From JBBIGV01 sp037447335 (GTDB lineage: Bacteria > Bacteroidota > Ignavibacteria > Ignavibacteriales > Ignavibacteriaceae), in contig JBBIGV010000017.1 in NCBI GenBank assembly GCA_037447335.1, forward strand, positions 1 through 52,192: a stretch of DNA of 52,192 nt, read 5' to 3'. A program made the position numbers and the translations under genes. Positions 8,522 through 17,097 of the stretch are shown in pieces. A model generated the notes under the pieces. The model was given only the letters and a program-made list of their open reading frames with translations, did no database searches and was not told the origin of the DNA. Every line of letters begins with the position of its first letter. The first letter of the stretch is position 1.

Positions 8522-8877
8522 ACGATAAGGTTAAAGAATTAATAAAATATAGAATCGAACGGGCAGAGTCGTGTTTACAGGAGGCTGAACTATTAGCCAG
8601 TAACTTATTTTTGCTCGCTGCAGCTAACCGCCTTTATTATTGCTGTTTTTATGCAATCAATGCTTTGTTTATAAAATATAATTTAGTCGCGTCAAAACAT
8701 TCGGGCGTTCGGTCTCTTTTCAACAAAGAATTTATTAAAACTCAAATAATTCCTGTTGAATTTGGAAATCTCTTTAATGAGTTGTTTATTTTTCGCCAGG
8801 AAGCAGATTATAGAGATTTTATCATAATTGATGCAGAAGAATTTAACTCATATATGATCAGGACAAAAAATTCCTAG
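8518..8877 (+). CDS. HEPN-domain protein, pair 2
   Basis: This 119-residue helical protein aligns without gaps with HEPN 1 over the key motifs: RIERAESCL, RLYYCCFYAINALF, SKHSG (59-63) and R93-QEADYR99. The position equivalent to His99 of HEPN 1 is Arg, so the RX4-6H ribonuclease motif is not obvious here. It could be a non-catalytic partner or use other residues. The start overlaps the MNT stop codon (ATGA). The gene ends the leuS-MNT-HEPN-serS-MNT-HEPN run; 164 bases with no recognised feature follow before the ABC exporter. Confidence 0.82.
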   Translation: MNDKVKELIKYRIERAESCLQEAELLASNLFLLAAANRLYYCCFYAINALFIKYNLVASKHSGVRSLFNKEFIKTQIIPVEFGNLFNELFIFRQEADYRDFIIIDAEEFNSYMIRTKNS

Positions 8878-9041
8878 ATAAAATTTACGATCTGCTAAAA
8901 AATGAACTCTGAAAATTGACGCTATGAGATAATTTGCAAAACCACTTACGGAATGGAAACAATTCATCCGGTAATGCTGAGTCCTTAGAATTCGGCAGCG
9001 TAATATCCATCCTTTAATAAATTATATATTGCTCTTTATAA

Positions 9042-10790
9042 ATGAAAAATCTTTTTACCCTGAAAAAATATTTTGTCCGCTATAAGAAGAAACTTCTTTT
9101 CGGTTTCATTTTCATATTAGTGTCGAATGCCGGGTCTGTTTACATCCCTCTTCTTCTTAAAGAATCAATTGATGCATTACAAAGCGTTGTTACTCAGGGG
9201 TTGCTGCTCAAATATGCACTGCTGATTGTCGGCATTTCTTTAATTGCCGGATTGTTCCGGTTTTTAATAAGGCAAACAATAATAGTTGTATCCCGTGAAA
9301 TTGAGTATGACCTTCGTTATGATTTCTGGCATCATATACAATTGCTGCCGCTTCGTTATTTTCAGAACAACTCAACCGGCAATGTAATGGCGCATGCCAC
9401 AAACGATATAAATGCAGTAAGATCATTCATTGGTCCGGCTGTAATGTACTCAACTGATACGCTGGTCCGGCTAATAGCGGTGCTGGCGATAATGATCTCC
9501 ATCAATCCATTGCTTACACTGTATGCACTTCTGCCGCTTCCGCTGCTTTCGGTGGTCGTATATAAAATAGGAAAGCTAATTCATGCAAGGTTCACTCTTA
9601 TCCAGGAAAAGTTTTCGGAGCTTACTACAAAAGCCCAGGAAAATTTTTCCGGAATCAGAATTATTAAATCTTATGTCCGTGAAGAAAATGAAATAAATCA
9701 GTTTAATGATCTCAGCAAAGAATATCTCAAAAGAAATATGAACCTGGTAAAAATCCAGGCTTTTATTCAACCAATACTTTTTCTGATTACCGGTTTATCA
9801 ATAATAATAGTGATTTGGGCAGGAGGTTCAAAAGTAATCAGCAACCAAATGACGCTTGGCGAAATAACAGCATTTATCATTTATCTGGGAATTCTCATCT
9901 GGCCAATGATTGCTTTCGGATGGGTGCTGAATATTATTCAACAAGCTGAAGCAAGTATGAAGAGATTAAATAAAATTTATTCAGAGCCGCTTGAAATCAC
10001 TGAATCCGAATCAACCGATTTTTCTATCACTTCAATAAGTGGAAGAATTGAATTTAAAAATGTTTCTTTCCGGTATAGTGATACACAGCCCTGGATTATT
10101 AAAAATATAAATCTGACAATACCACAGGGCACAACACTTGCAATTATAGGCTATACCGGTGTTGGAAAGACTACTCTTATCAATCTTATCCCAAGACTTT
10201 TTGATCCAACCGAAGGAGAAATTCTGGTTGACGGTATTAATGTTAAGAAAATTCCGCTTTCCGTCCTTCGGAAAAATACCGGCATTGTACCACAGGAATC
10301 ATTCCTTTTTTCCGATACGGTACTGAATAATATTTCTTATGGTTTGAAAGAAGTAAGCATTGAAAAGGTTAAAGAAGTTTCAAGAATTGCCGGATTTGAT
10401 ACTGATGTAGATTCTTTCCCCCAAGGCTATGAAACAATAGTTGGTGAAAGGGGAATAACTTTTTCGGGCGGGCAGAAGCAGCGTGCATGTTTAGCGCGGG
10501 CATTGGCAATTGATCCCAGCATTTTAATTCTTGATGATTCTTTCTCTGCGGTTGATACCAATACGGAGGAAATAATTCTGAAAAATCTTAAATCATTTAT
10601 AAAAAACAGAACAAGCATCATTATCAGTCACCGTATCTCTACAGTTAAAGATGCTGATAAAATAATTGTTCTTGATGAAGCAGCAATTAAAGAAGAAGGG
10701 ACACATGAACAACTTGTTGCAATTGGCGGTATTTATGCAGACCTGTACTATAAACAATTACTTGAACGTGAACTTGAAGAAATGGAATAA
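9042..10790 (+). CDS. ABC exporter half-transporter, degenerate-site subunit
   Basis: The 582-residue fused membrane/ATPase protein has about six transmembrane segments in residues 1-310 and an ATPase domain at 330-582. Walker A is GYTGVGKTT (370-378) and the signature is FSGGQ (474-478). Walker B is ILILDD, with Asp499 where the catalytic Glu is expected; the switch His is kept (SHRIST). Together with the next gene this is the pattern of heterodimeric exporters such as TmrAB or TM287/288, with one degenerate and one active ATP site: this subunit gives the inactive Walker B and the good signature. Stop and next start are immediately adjacent (TAAATG). Substrate unknown; lipid, peptide or drug export are possible. 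Confidence 0.93.
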   Translation: MKNLFTLKKYFVRYKKKLLFGFIFILVSNAGSVYIPLLLKESIDALQSVVTQGLLLKYALLIVGISLIAGLFRFLIRQTIIVVSREIEYDLRYDFWHHIQLLPLRYFQNNSTGNVMAHATNDINAVRSFIGPAVMYSTDTLVRLIAVLAIMISINPLLTLYALLPLPLLSVVVYKIGKLIHARFTLIQEKFSELTTKAQENFSGIRIIKSYVREENEINQFNDLSKEYLKRNMNLVKIQAFIQPILFLITGLSIIIVIWAGGSKVISNQMTLGEITAFIIYLGILIWPMIAFGWVLNIIQQAEASMKRLNKIYSEPLEITESESTDFSITSISGRIEFKNVSFRYSDTQPWIIKNINLTIPQGTTLAIIGYTGVGKTTLINLIPRLFDPTEGEILVDGINVKKIPLSVLRKNTGIVPQESFLFSDTVLNNISYGLKEVSIEKVKEVSRIAGFDTDVDSFPQGYETIVGERGITFSGGQKQRACLARALAIDPSILILDDSFSAVDTNTEEIILKNLKSFIKNRTSIIISHRISTVKDADKIIVLDEAAIKEEGTHEQLVAIGGIYADLYYKQLLERELEEME

Positions 10791-12584
10791 ATGAGCAGCG
10801 ACTATCACAGTGCAGATGAAGTACTGGGTAAAGCATACGATGCCCGTTTGATGAAACGGCTTCTTGGTTATATAAAACCGTACAAAAAGTACATCATTTT
10901 CGCTATTCTGCTCAATATTATTGTTGCTGCGCTACAGCCGCTGCGACCCTACCTCACAAAAATTGCAATTGATGACTACATCTTTAATTCAGATTACACA
11001 GGATTATTTTACATAAGTCTTTTACTTTTTGCTTCGCTGCTTTTTCAGGCGGTTATTCAATATTTCCTTACTTATTACACCCAGTATCTTGGACAAAAAA
11101 CAATTTATGATCTGCGTTCACAAATATTTAAACATACTCAAAAACTTGCATTACGGTTTTATGATAAAACTCCCATCGGAAGAATTGTTACAAGAACCAC
11201 CAATGATGTTGAATCTCTGAATGAAATGTTTTCTTCCGGAATCGTTATGGTATTCAGCGATGTATTTATCATTTTATGGATACTTGCTTTTATGTTCTTT
11301 ATGGACGTTGAACTCTCACTTGTTACTTTATCTGTTTTGCCGATTTTGATTTACGGGACATTCCTGTTCAGAAAGAAAGTGCGGGAAAGTTACCGGGATG
11401 TAAGGCTTCACCTTGCGAGGTTAAATTCATTTATGCAGGAAAAAATCACAGGTATGCCCGTCATTCAGATATTCAATAAAGAAAAAGATGAAATAAATAA
11501 ATTCGGAGAGATTAATGCGGACTACCGTCAGGCAAATATTAAGTCAATCTTTTATTATGCAATTTTTTATCCGGGGGTAGAATTACTCAGCTCGCTTGCG
11601 ATTGCTTTAATTATTTGGTACGGCGGCGGTGAAGTAATACAGCAAACTCTTACACTTGGTGTGTTGTTTGCTTTCATTCAATATACAGAAATGTTTTTCA
11701 GACCGATTCGGGATCTTTCGGAAAAATACAATATTCTTCAAACTGCTATGGCATCTTCTGAAAGAATATTTAAGCTGCTGGATAATAAAACATTTGTCAT
11801 TAACCCTGAAGAACCGGAAAGACTGGAAAATATCAGAGGAGAAATCGAATTCCGCAATGTTTGGTTTGCATATAACGATGAAGATTATGTTCTGAAGGAT
11901 ATCAGCTTCAAAATTAATCCGGGCGAATCGGTTGCGATCGTCGGAGCAACCGGCGCTGGCAAATCAAGCATAATAAATATTCTTACAAGATTTTATGACA
12001 TCAACAAGGGTTCAATTCTTGTTGATGGAAAAGATATAAGAAAAGTTGATAAACGTGAACTGAGAAAACATATCTCTACCGTGCTGCAGGATGTCTTTCT
12101 GTTTTCCGGAACTATTAAGTCTAACATAAATATGAACTGCGATGAAATTTCGGATAAAGATGTAATTGAGGCAGCAAGTACAGTAGGTGCGGATAAATTT
12201 ATTGAAGCCCTTCCGGATAAATACAACGAGCCTGTTAAGGAACGCGGTGCAACACTAAGCGTCGGGCAGCGCCAGCTTGTTTCGTTTGCGCGCGCATTGG
12301 CTTTCAAACCGCAAATTCTTATTCTTGACGAAGCAACTTCCAGCATTGATACCGAATCGGAATCGTTGATACGTAACGCAATTGAAAAGCTGTTAACGGG
12401 CAGAACAGCAATTATAATAGCTCACAGGCTTTCAACAATTCAAAAAGCAGATAAAATTCTGGTTCTTCACAAGGGTGAAATAAGAGAAAGCGGAAATCAT
12501 CAGGAATTACTTGCAAAACGCGGAATTTATTATAAATTGTACCAGCTTCAATATAAAGAACAGGAGAAAGTAGGTGTATCCTGA
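10791..12584 (+). CDS. ABC exporter half-transporter, catalytic subunit
   Basis: The 597-residue membrane/ATPase protein partners the preceding gene. Transmembrane region is about 35-330. The ATPase has Walker A GATGAGKSS (385-393), Walker B ILILDE with the catalytic Glu514, and switch His in AHRLST. Its signature is LSVGQ (489-493) instead of LSGGQ. This is the complement of the defects in the partner: the site formed by its Walker motifs and the FSGGQ of the first subunit is fully consensus, the other site is degenerate. The start codon directly abuts the upstream stop. fbp follows 30 bases later and may share the transcript, although no functional link is obvious. Confidence 0.93.
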   Translation: MSSDYHSADEVLGKAYDARLMKRLLGYIKPYKKYIIFAILLNIIVAALQPLRPYLTKIAIDDYIFNSDYTGLFYISLLLFASLLFQAVIQYFLTYYTQYLGQKTIYDLRSQIFKHTQKLALRFYDKTPIGRIVTRTTNDVESLNEMFSSGIVMVFSDVFIILWILAFMFFMDVELSLVTLSVLPILIYGTFLFRKKVRESYRDVRLHLARLNSFMQEKITGMPVIQIFNKEKDEINKFGEINADYRQANIKSIFYYAIFYPGVELLSSLAIALIIWYGGGEVIQQTLTLGVLFAFIQYTEMFFRPIRDLSEKYNILQTAMASSERIFKLLDNKTFVINPEEPERLENIRGEIEFRNVWFAYNDEDYVLKDISFKINPGESVAIVGATGAGKSSIINILTRFYDINKGSILVDGKDIRKVDKRELRKHISTVLQDVFLFSGTIKSNINMNCDEISDKDVIEAASTVGADKFIEALPDKYNEPVKERGATLSVGQRQLVSFARALAFKPQILILDEATSSIDTESESLIRNAIEKLLTGRTAIIIAHRLSTIQKADKILVLHKGEIRESGNHQELLAKRGIYYKLYQLQYKEQEKVGVS

Positions 12585-12614
12585 TAAAAATCCACTAACA
12601 TAGGAAGAGCGTAT

Positions 12615-13646
12615 ATGCCAAAAGTACGATTTATGACTCTTGCGCGGTTTATTATCGAACAGGAAAAACTTCATCCAACTGCTACCGGGGAGCTTTCAAA
12701 TTTATTACACGATCTGTCTCTCGCTGCAAAAGTAATTTCGCTTGAGGTCAATAAAGCCGGTCTTGCAGATATACTTGGCTTTACCGGCGACAGCAATATA
12801 CATGGTGAACGGGTAAAAAAACTTGATGTGTTTGCACACGATATGATGATTCGCGCCATGGATCATGGCGGGCACCTTGCTGTCATGGCTTCAGAAGAAG
12901 AAGAGAATATTATTCATATACCAAAGCCATATAACGTCGGGAAATATGTATTGTTGTTTGATCCGCTCGACGGATCATCTAACATAGATGCAAACATCAG
13001 TATCGGCACAATCTTTTCGATATACAAAAGAGTTTCTCCTGACGGGCAGCCGGGCACGCTGGAAGATTGTATGCAGCAGGGCATAAAACAAGTGGCTGCC
13101 GGTTATATTGTTTACGGCTCCAGTACGGTTATGTTTTATACTACAGGTAACGGTGTTCATGGATTCACCCTTGATCCGGCATTCGGCGAATTCTTACTCT
13201 CTCACGAAAATATCCGTATCCCTAAAAAAGCAAAAATTTACAGCATCAACGAAGGCAACTATCTTTACTGGCATTCGGGACTAAAAAAATATATTAAATA
13301 TTTACAAGAGGAAGATAAAGCAACCGGCAGACCGTATTCTTCAAGATATATCGGTTCAATGGTTGCAGATATTCACCGCAACTTGTTATATGGTGGAATA
13401 TTTATGTACCCAGCTGATGCCAGAAATCCAAATGGCAAGCTGAGGCTGATGTACGAATGTAACCCTATGGCATTAATTGTTGAAGCAGCCGGCGGCAGAG
13501 CTACAGATGGGAAACAAAGAATTCTTGAAATAACACCAACCGGTTTGCATCAAAGGGTACCGATTTTTATTGGCAGTGAAGAAGATGTTAAAATGGTTGA
13601 ATCTTTCATCGCTAAAGAAGAAGCTGTTTCAGAAGCAGTGAAGTAA
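12615..13646 (+). CDS. fbp: Fructose-1,6-bisphosphatase class I
   Basis: The 343-residue enzyme hydrolyses fructose-1,6-bisphosphate to fructose-6-phosphate in gluconeogenesis. Metal and catalytic motifs of class I FBPase are seen: ASEEEE (92-97), LFDPLDGSSNID (114-125), the substrate loop SRYIGSMVADIHRNL and GKLRLMYECNPMA. AGGAAG lies six bases before the ATG. It follows the ABC exporter pair by 30 bases on the same strand and could be read through from it. The final 10-15 residues (KEEAVSEAVK) are a charged tail beyond the conserved fold. Confidence 0.96.
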   Translation: MPKVRFMTLARFIIEQEKLHPTATGELSNLLHDLSLAAKVISLEVNKAGLADILGFTGDSNIHGERVKKLDVFAHDMMIRAMDHGGHLAVMASEEEENIIHIPKPYNVGKYVLLFDPLDGSSNIDANISIGTIFSIYKRVSPDGQPGTLEDCMQQGIKQVAAGYIVYGSSTVMFYTTGNGVHGFTLDPAFGEFLLSHENIRIPKKAKIYSINEGNYLYWHSGLKKYIKYLQEEDKATGRPYSSRYIGSMVADIHRNLLYGGIFMYPADARNPNGKLRLMYECNPMALIVEAAGGRATDGKQRILEITPTGLHQRVPIFIGSEEDVKMVESFIAKEEAVSEAVK

Positions 13647-13766
13647 GACTTCCATTACAATGACTGGTTACAAAATTTTAAGAGATTTAACCTGACCTGG
13701 TAACAAGTAATTTACAATCAGGTTGATTCTGTTAAAAAGTAAAGAACAGGTTTGCTAAAGAAACAG

Positions 13767-14045
13767 TCAGGAGTTGCCTTTAATACTTTCAAGTCCTGCT
13801 GCTATTTTAGAAGCGAGCTCTTCTAAAGAAATTCCTTCAACCTTTAGCTTACTGGATTTAACGAGAACATCGGGGTGGTCACCCTCACCCATTACGTATT
13901 TGTAAAGATTAAACCCCAACCTGTTGCGGTCATTCATTATCGGAAGATGGTCTTTAAGACCTTCAATCAGGTCATAAACTTTTCTTTCTACTGAATCATC
14001 GGGAAATTTTATTACTCCGGGTGGTGGTAATGTTGTCATATTCAT
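13767..14045 (-). CDS. Small conserved-looking hypothetical protein
   Basis: The 92-residue soluble protein has no signal peptide or membrane segment. The N-terminus is Pro-rich (TLPPPGVIKFPDDS), followed by two amphipathic helices (VERKVYDLIEGLKDHL and LEELASKIAAGLESI) around a Gly/Asp/His loop (VMGEGDHPDVLV). I do not recognise the family. It stands alone between fbp (convergent) and the heptosyltransferase-like gene (divergent, 115 bases). Coding character is supported by balanced composition and by the absence of a better frame on the other strand. Confidence 0.6.
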   Translation of the reverse strand: MNMTTLPPPGVIKFPDDSVERKVYDLIEGLKDHLPIMNDRNRLGFNLYKYVMGEGDHPDVLVKSSKLKVEGISLEELASKIAAGLESIKGNS

Positions 14046-14160
14046 TCCTTAATTTTTCGTGCAACAAGATAATTGAGTTTTAAATAAATGGCAATGACAC
14101 TATAGAAGGAAATGAACTTATTCCCTAAATTACTGCCCGGATTTAAATATTTTTACTCTA

Positions 14161-15150
14161 TTGAATTTAAACAAAGTAAATAAGCTCCTGATTGTAAGAC
14201 TTAGTTCGCTGGGCGACATACTGCTTACCACTCCGTTTATCAGGGCACTTAAAAAAAAATATCCCCACATTTCAATTGACTTCGTTCTGCGAGAGCAATA
14301 CAGGGATTTACTGATTTATAACCGCCACATAAATAAAACCATAATCTACAATCAGAGAAAAAATGAGGAAACAAAAAAGATCATCCTTGCTCAGAGGTAT
14401 GATTTGATTGTTGATCTTCAGAATAATTTAAGATCTTTCAAGCTTATAAACGGCATAAGAACCAGAGTTGTAAAGTTCAAAAAATATTCTGTCAGAAAAT
14501 TCCTGCTCGTAAAATTCAAGCTGAACCTGATGAAGAACCTCCCTCCGATTCCGGTAAGATATGCGTCTGTTATTCCCGGTTTAATGCTGGATGATGAAGG
14601 ACCTGACATTGTAACCAGTCAGCCGTTAAGCCCCGAAATATTTAAAAAACAAAGATTGATCGGGTTTTGTCCCGGCTCGATGCATTACACAAAAAAATGG
14701 CCTGAGGAATATTTTGTAAAATTAGGCAACTTGTTAACAGATGCAGGATTTACTATTGTAATTTTCGGTGGCGAAGAAGACAGACTGTTTTGCGAAAGGC
14801 TTCACTTTTCAATTAAAGATTCCATAAATCTTTGTAAGAGTAACAATATTCTTCAGATTGCAGAGGATATGAAACAGTGTGACGTTGTAGTTTGTAATGA
14901 TTCGGGACTGATGCATTCGGCTTGTGCTGCCGGAGTTCCGGTTGCTGTATTTTATGGGTCAACTGTAAAAGAATTTGGGTTTATACCATACAATACACCC
15001 AATTTAATTTTAGAGAACAAAACTTTGAGTTGCAGACCATGCTCGCACATAGGAAGGAATTATTGCCCGAAAGATCACTTTAAATGTATGAAGGACATAA
15101 AACCGGAATTTGTTTTAAATCAGATAACTTCTTTCATTAAGAATTCATGA
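14161..15150 (+). CDS. Glycosyltransferase family 9 (heptosyltransferase-like)
   Basis: The 329-residue cytoplasmic GT-B enzyme probably adds a heptose or related sugar to the LPS inner core from an ADP-activated donor. GT9 features are KLLIVRLSSLGDILLTTP (8-25), LIVDLQNN, GFCPGSMHYTKKWPEEYF, the donor-site VVVCNDSGLMHSACAAGVPVAVFYGST, and a Cys cluster near the C-terminus (CRPCSHIGRNYC...FKC). The likely start is TTG at 14161; no ATG or GTG gives the conserved N-terminal strand, and no clear ribosome binding site is seen. It overlaps waaA by four bases (ATGA), forming an LPS-core operon. Confidence 0.88.
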   Translation: MNLNKVNKLLIVRLSSLGDILLTTPFIRALKKKYPHISIDFVLREQYRDLLIYNRHINKTIIYNQRKNEETKKIILAQRYDLIVDLQNNLRSFKLINGIRTRVVKFKKYSVRKFLLVKFKLNLMKNLPPIPVRYASVIPGLMLDDEGPDIVTSQPLSPEIFKKQRLIGFCPGSMHYTKKWPEEYFVKLGNLLTDAGFTIVIFGGEEDRLFCERLHFSIKDSINLCKSNNILQIAEDMKQCDVVVCNDSGLMHSACAAGVPVAVFYGSTVKEFGFIPYNTPNLILENKTLSCRPCSHIGRNYCPKDHFKCMKDIKPEFVLNQITSFIKNS

Positions 15151-16424
15151 GATTAATCAGTTATATTTTTTACAATTACATTATTCTGCCCATACTTTAT
15201 ACGGGAATAAGAACAGCAGGATTATTCAACCGTAAGATAAAGCTGGCAGTAAAGGGAAGGAAAAGACTTTTTGAAGAACTTGTGCTTAATGCTGCTTCGC
15301 TTGATAAAACCAAAAAGCTGATTTGGTTTCATTCATCTTCTCTTGGTGAATTTGAACAGGCAAAACCAATTATCGAAAGACTTAAAAGGGAGATCAATCC
15401 GAATATACTTGTTACTTTTTTTTCACCTTCAGGGTATGAAAATTCGCGCAAATATCCCTTTGCTGATCTGGTTTCTTACATACCTTTTGATACAAGATCA
15501 AATGCTGATAGGTTCGTAAGAATCGCCAACCCTGATCTGGCTGTAATGATGAGATACGATATCTGGCCAAACCATATATGGGAAATGAAAAACAGGAATA
15601 TTCCGGTCTTCATTGCTGATGCTACAATGAATAAAAATTCATCGCGAAAGCTGCCGTTCATTAAATCTTTTCATAAAATTCTTTTTGGTGATGTTACACG
15701 AATACTATGTGTATCTGAAGCGGACAGATTATCTTTCAGTGATTTCGATATAAAACCTGAAGCCATTAAGGTAATTGGCGATACACGGTTTGACCGGGTT
15801 TACCAGAGAAGTTTAACGGCAAAGTCGGGCAATCTCATAAACAAAAGTATTCTCGCGGGGAAAAAAGTATTTGTTGCCGGCAGCACCTGGGAAGCAGATG
15901 AGGAAATAATTCTGCCTGCATTTTCAACGCTCGCAAAATATGATCACGATGTAATTATAATAATAGCGCCTCACGAACCAACTTTACTTCATCTTGAAAA
16001 AATAGAAAATGAATTCTCAGGCTTGCTTGAAACAATCAGATTTTCCTCTCTTAACAGCTATAAAGGTGAGCGGGTCATAATTGTGGATTCTGTTGGAATT
16101 CTGCTTACACTGTACACTTATGCGGATGTGGCATTTGTAGGCGGAAGCTTTAAGCAGAACATTCATAATGTACTTGAAGCAGCCGTATACGGTGTACCGG
16201 TTTTGTTCGGACCTAAAATTGATAATTCTCAGGAATCGCGCAGGCTGCTCGAACGCGGCGGCGCTGTTCTTATTAAAAATAAAAAAGAGGCTTACAGAAG
16301 TTTGAGAATGCTTCTGTCAAATGAAGAACTCAGAAAAGAAAAGGGCAGCATAAGTTTTGATTATGTAAGAGAGAACTTAGGGGCAACTGATAAGATAATA
16401 GAAGAGATTTATAGGATATTATAA
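15147..16424 (+). CDS. waaA: 3-deoxy-D-manno-octulosonic acid (Kdo) transferase
   Basis: The 425-residue membrane-anchored GT-B enzyme transfers Kdo from CMP-Kdo to lipid A precursor. It has an N-terminal hydrophobic anchor (YNYIILPILYTGIRTAG), the acceptor-side catalytic segment HSSSLGEFEQAKPII, the FFSPSGYE motif, FVAGSTWEADEEIIL, and the C-terminal donor site FVGGSFKQNIHNVLEAAVYGVPVLFGPK. Length matches WaaA. The start overlaps the GT9 stop (ATGA). Its presence shows an LPS-containing outer membrane, which fits the T9SS cargo in this window. Confidence 0.94.
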   Translation: MRLISYIFYNYIILPILYTGIRTAGLFNRKIKLAVKGRKRLFEELVLNAASLDKTKKLIWFHSSSLGEFEQAKPIIERLKREINPNILVTFFSPSGYENSRKYPFADLVSYIPFDTRSNADRFVRIANPDLAVMMRYDIWPNHIWEMKNRNIPVFIADATMNKNSSRKLPFIKSFHKILFGDVTRILCVSEADRLSFSDFDIKPEAIKVIGDTRFDRVYQRSLTAKSGNLINKSILAGKKVFVAGSTWEADEEIILPAFSTLAKYDHDVIIIIAPHEPTLLHLEKIENEFSGLLETIRFSSLNSYKGERVIIVDSVGILLTLYTYADVAFVGGSFKQNIHNVLEAAVYGVPVLFGPKIDNSQESRRLLERGGAVLIKNKKEAYRSLRMLLSNEELRKEKGSISFDYVRENLGATDKIIEEIYRIL

Positions 16425-16486
16425 ATTCCAATGCTCAAATTCTAAATAACAAAGGGTGGAGATTCCAATGCTCAAATTCCAATAAC
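16425..16486. repeat. Two-copy direct repeat after waaA
   Basis: ATTCCAATGCTCAAATTC occurs at 16425-16442 and again at 16462-16479, with related tails (TAAATAAC and CAATAAC), a 37-base period. It lies between the convergent waaA and DinB-like genes. No coding role; it may be a remnant of a short interspersed repeat. Confidence 0.75.
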
Positions 16487-16540
16487 AGCAATGTTGGATT
16501 TTGTGAATTATTTATTGAAATTTTTACAACCGGAATTTCA

Positions 16541-17050
16541 TTACAGGTATCTCTGCTTAATAATATTTATATGATGAGCATAATGACCGGCAATAATAAA
16601 AATAATTGCTGTAACAGTAATTTTGTACTCATTAGCAATACCCCGGCGTAAGAGCGCTTCATCATTAAAACTCTTAAACAAAATGATGTTTGAACCTCTG
16701 AGTAACCTGAATTCATCTGCCAGACTCTGAATTGACCTCTCAGAAAAATTTCCTGCTCGCACGTAATCATTTTCATCAAAACCGGGGATATGCTTTTTTT
16801 CTGCACGGGCAATTGCCAACGCTCTGTAAGCCATTACACGCTCAACATCTACCATATGACCAATAACTTCTTTAACAGTCCATTTGCCTTCAGCATATGC
16901 AAAGTTTTCTTTTGAAGCATGCATTGAATTAAAGAATGAATCAGCATCTTTAAGCTGCTGTTCGAGAACTGAAATTACATCCTCGCCGGGGACGCTTTCG
17001 ATATAGCCTTTATAGTATAATGGGTAATCATTCTCTGAAGGTCTTTTCAT
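16541..17050 (-). CDS. DinB-like four-helix metal-binding protein
   Basis: The 169-residue protein fits the DinB/YfiT superfamily: W57-TVKEVIGH65-MVDVERV and a C-terminal H156-YAHHI provide the His residues that bind the metal. Members include thiol-dependent transferases such as bacillithiol or mycothiol S-transferases and proteins of unknown role, so the reaction here is uncertain. No signal peptide. It is 47 bases downstream of the isoaspartyl peptidase gene on the same strand. Confidence 0.85.
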   Translation of the reverse strand: MKRPSENDYPLYYKGYIESVPGEDVISVLEQQLKDADSFFNSMHASKENFAYAEGKWTVKEVIGHMVDVERVMAYRALAIARAEKKHIPGFDENDYVRAGNFSERSIQSLADEFRLLRGSNIILFKSFNDEALLRRGIANEYKITVTAIIFIIAGHYAHHINIIKQRYL

Positions 17051-17097
17051 TTTATATTCCTTTTATTTAAATGAAAGTGTGATAGTTATACTAAGAA

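Noticed and set aside
13680..13725. AACCTGA/TCAGGTT inverted repeat after fbp as terminator
   Set aside because: Arms are short with a loop over 20 bases and no T-run follows.
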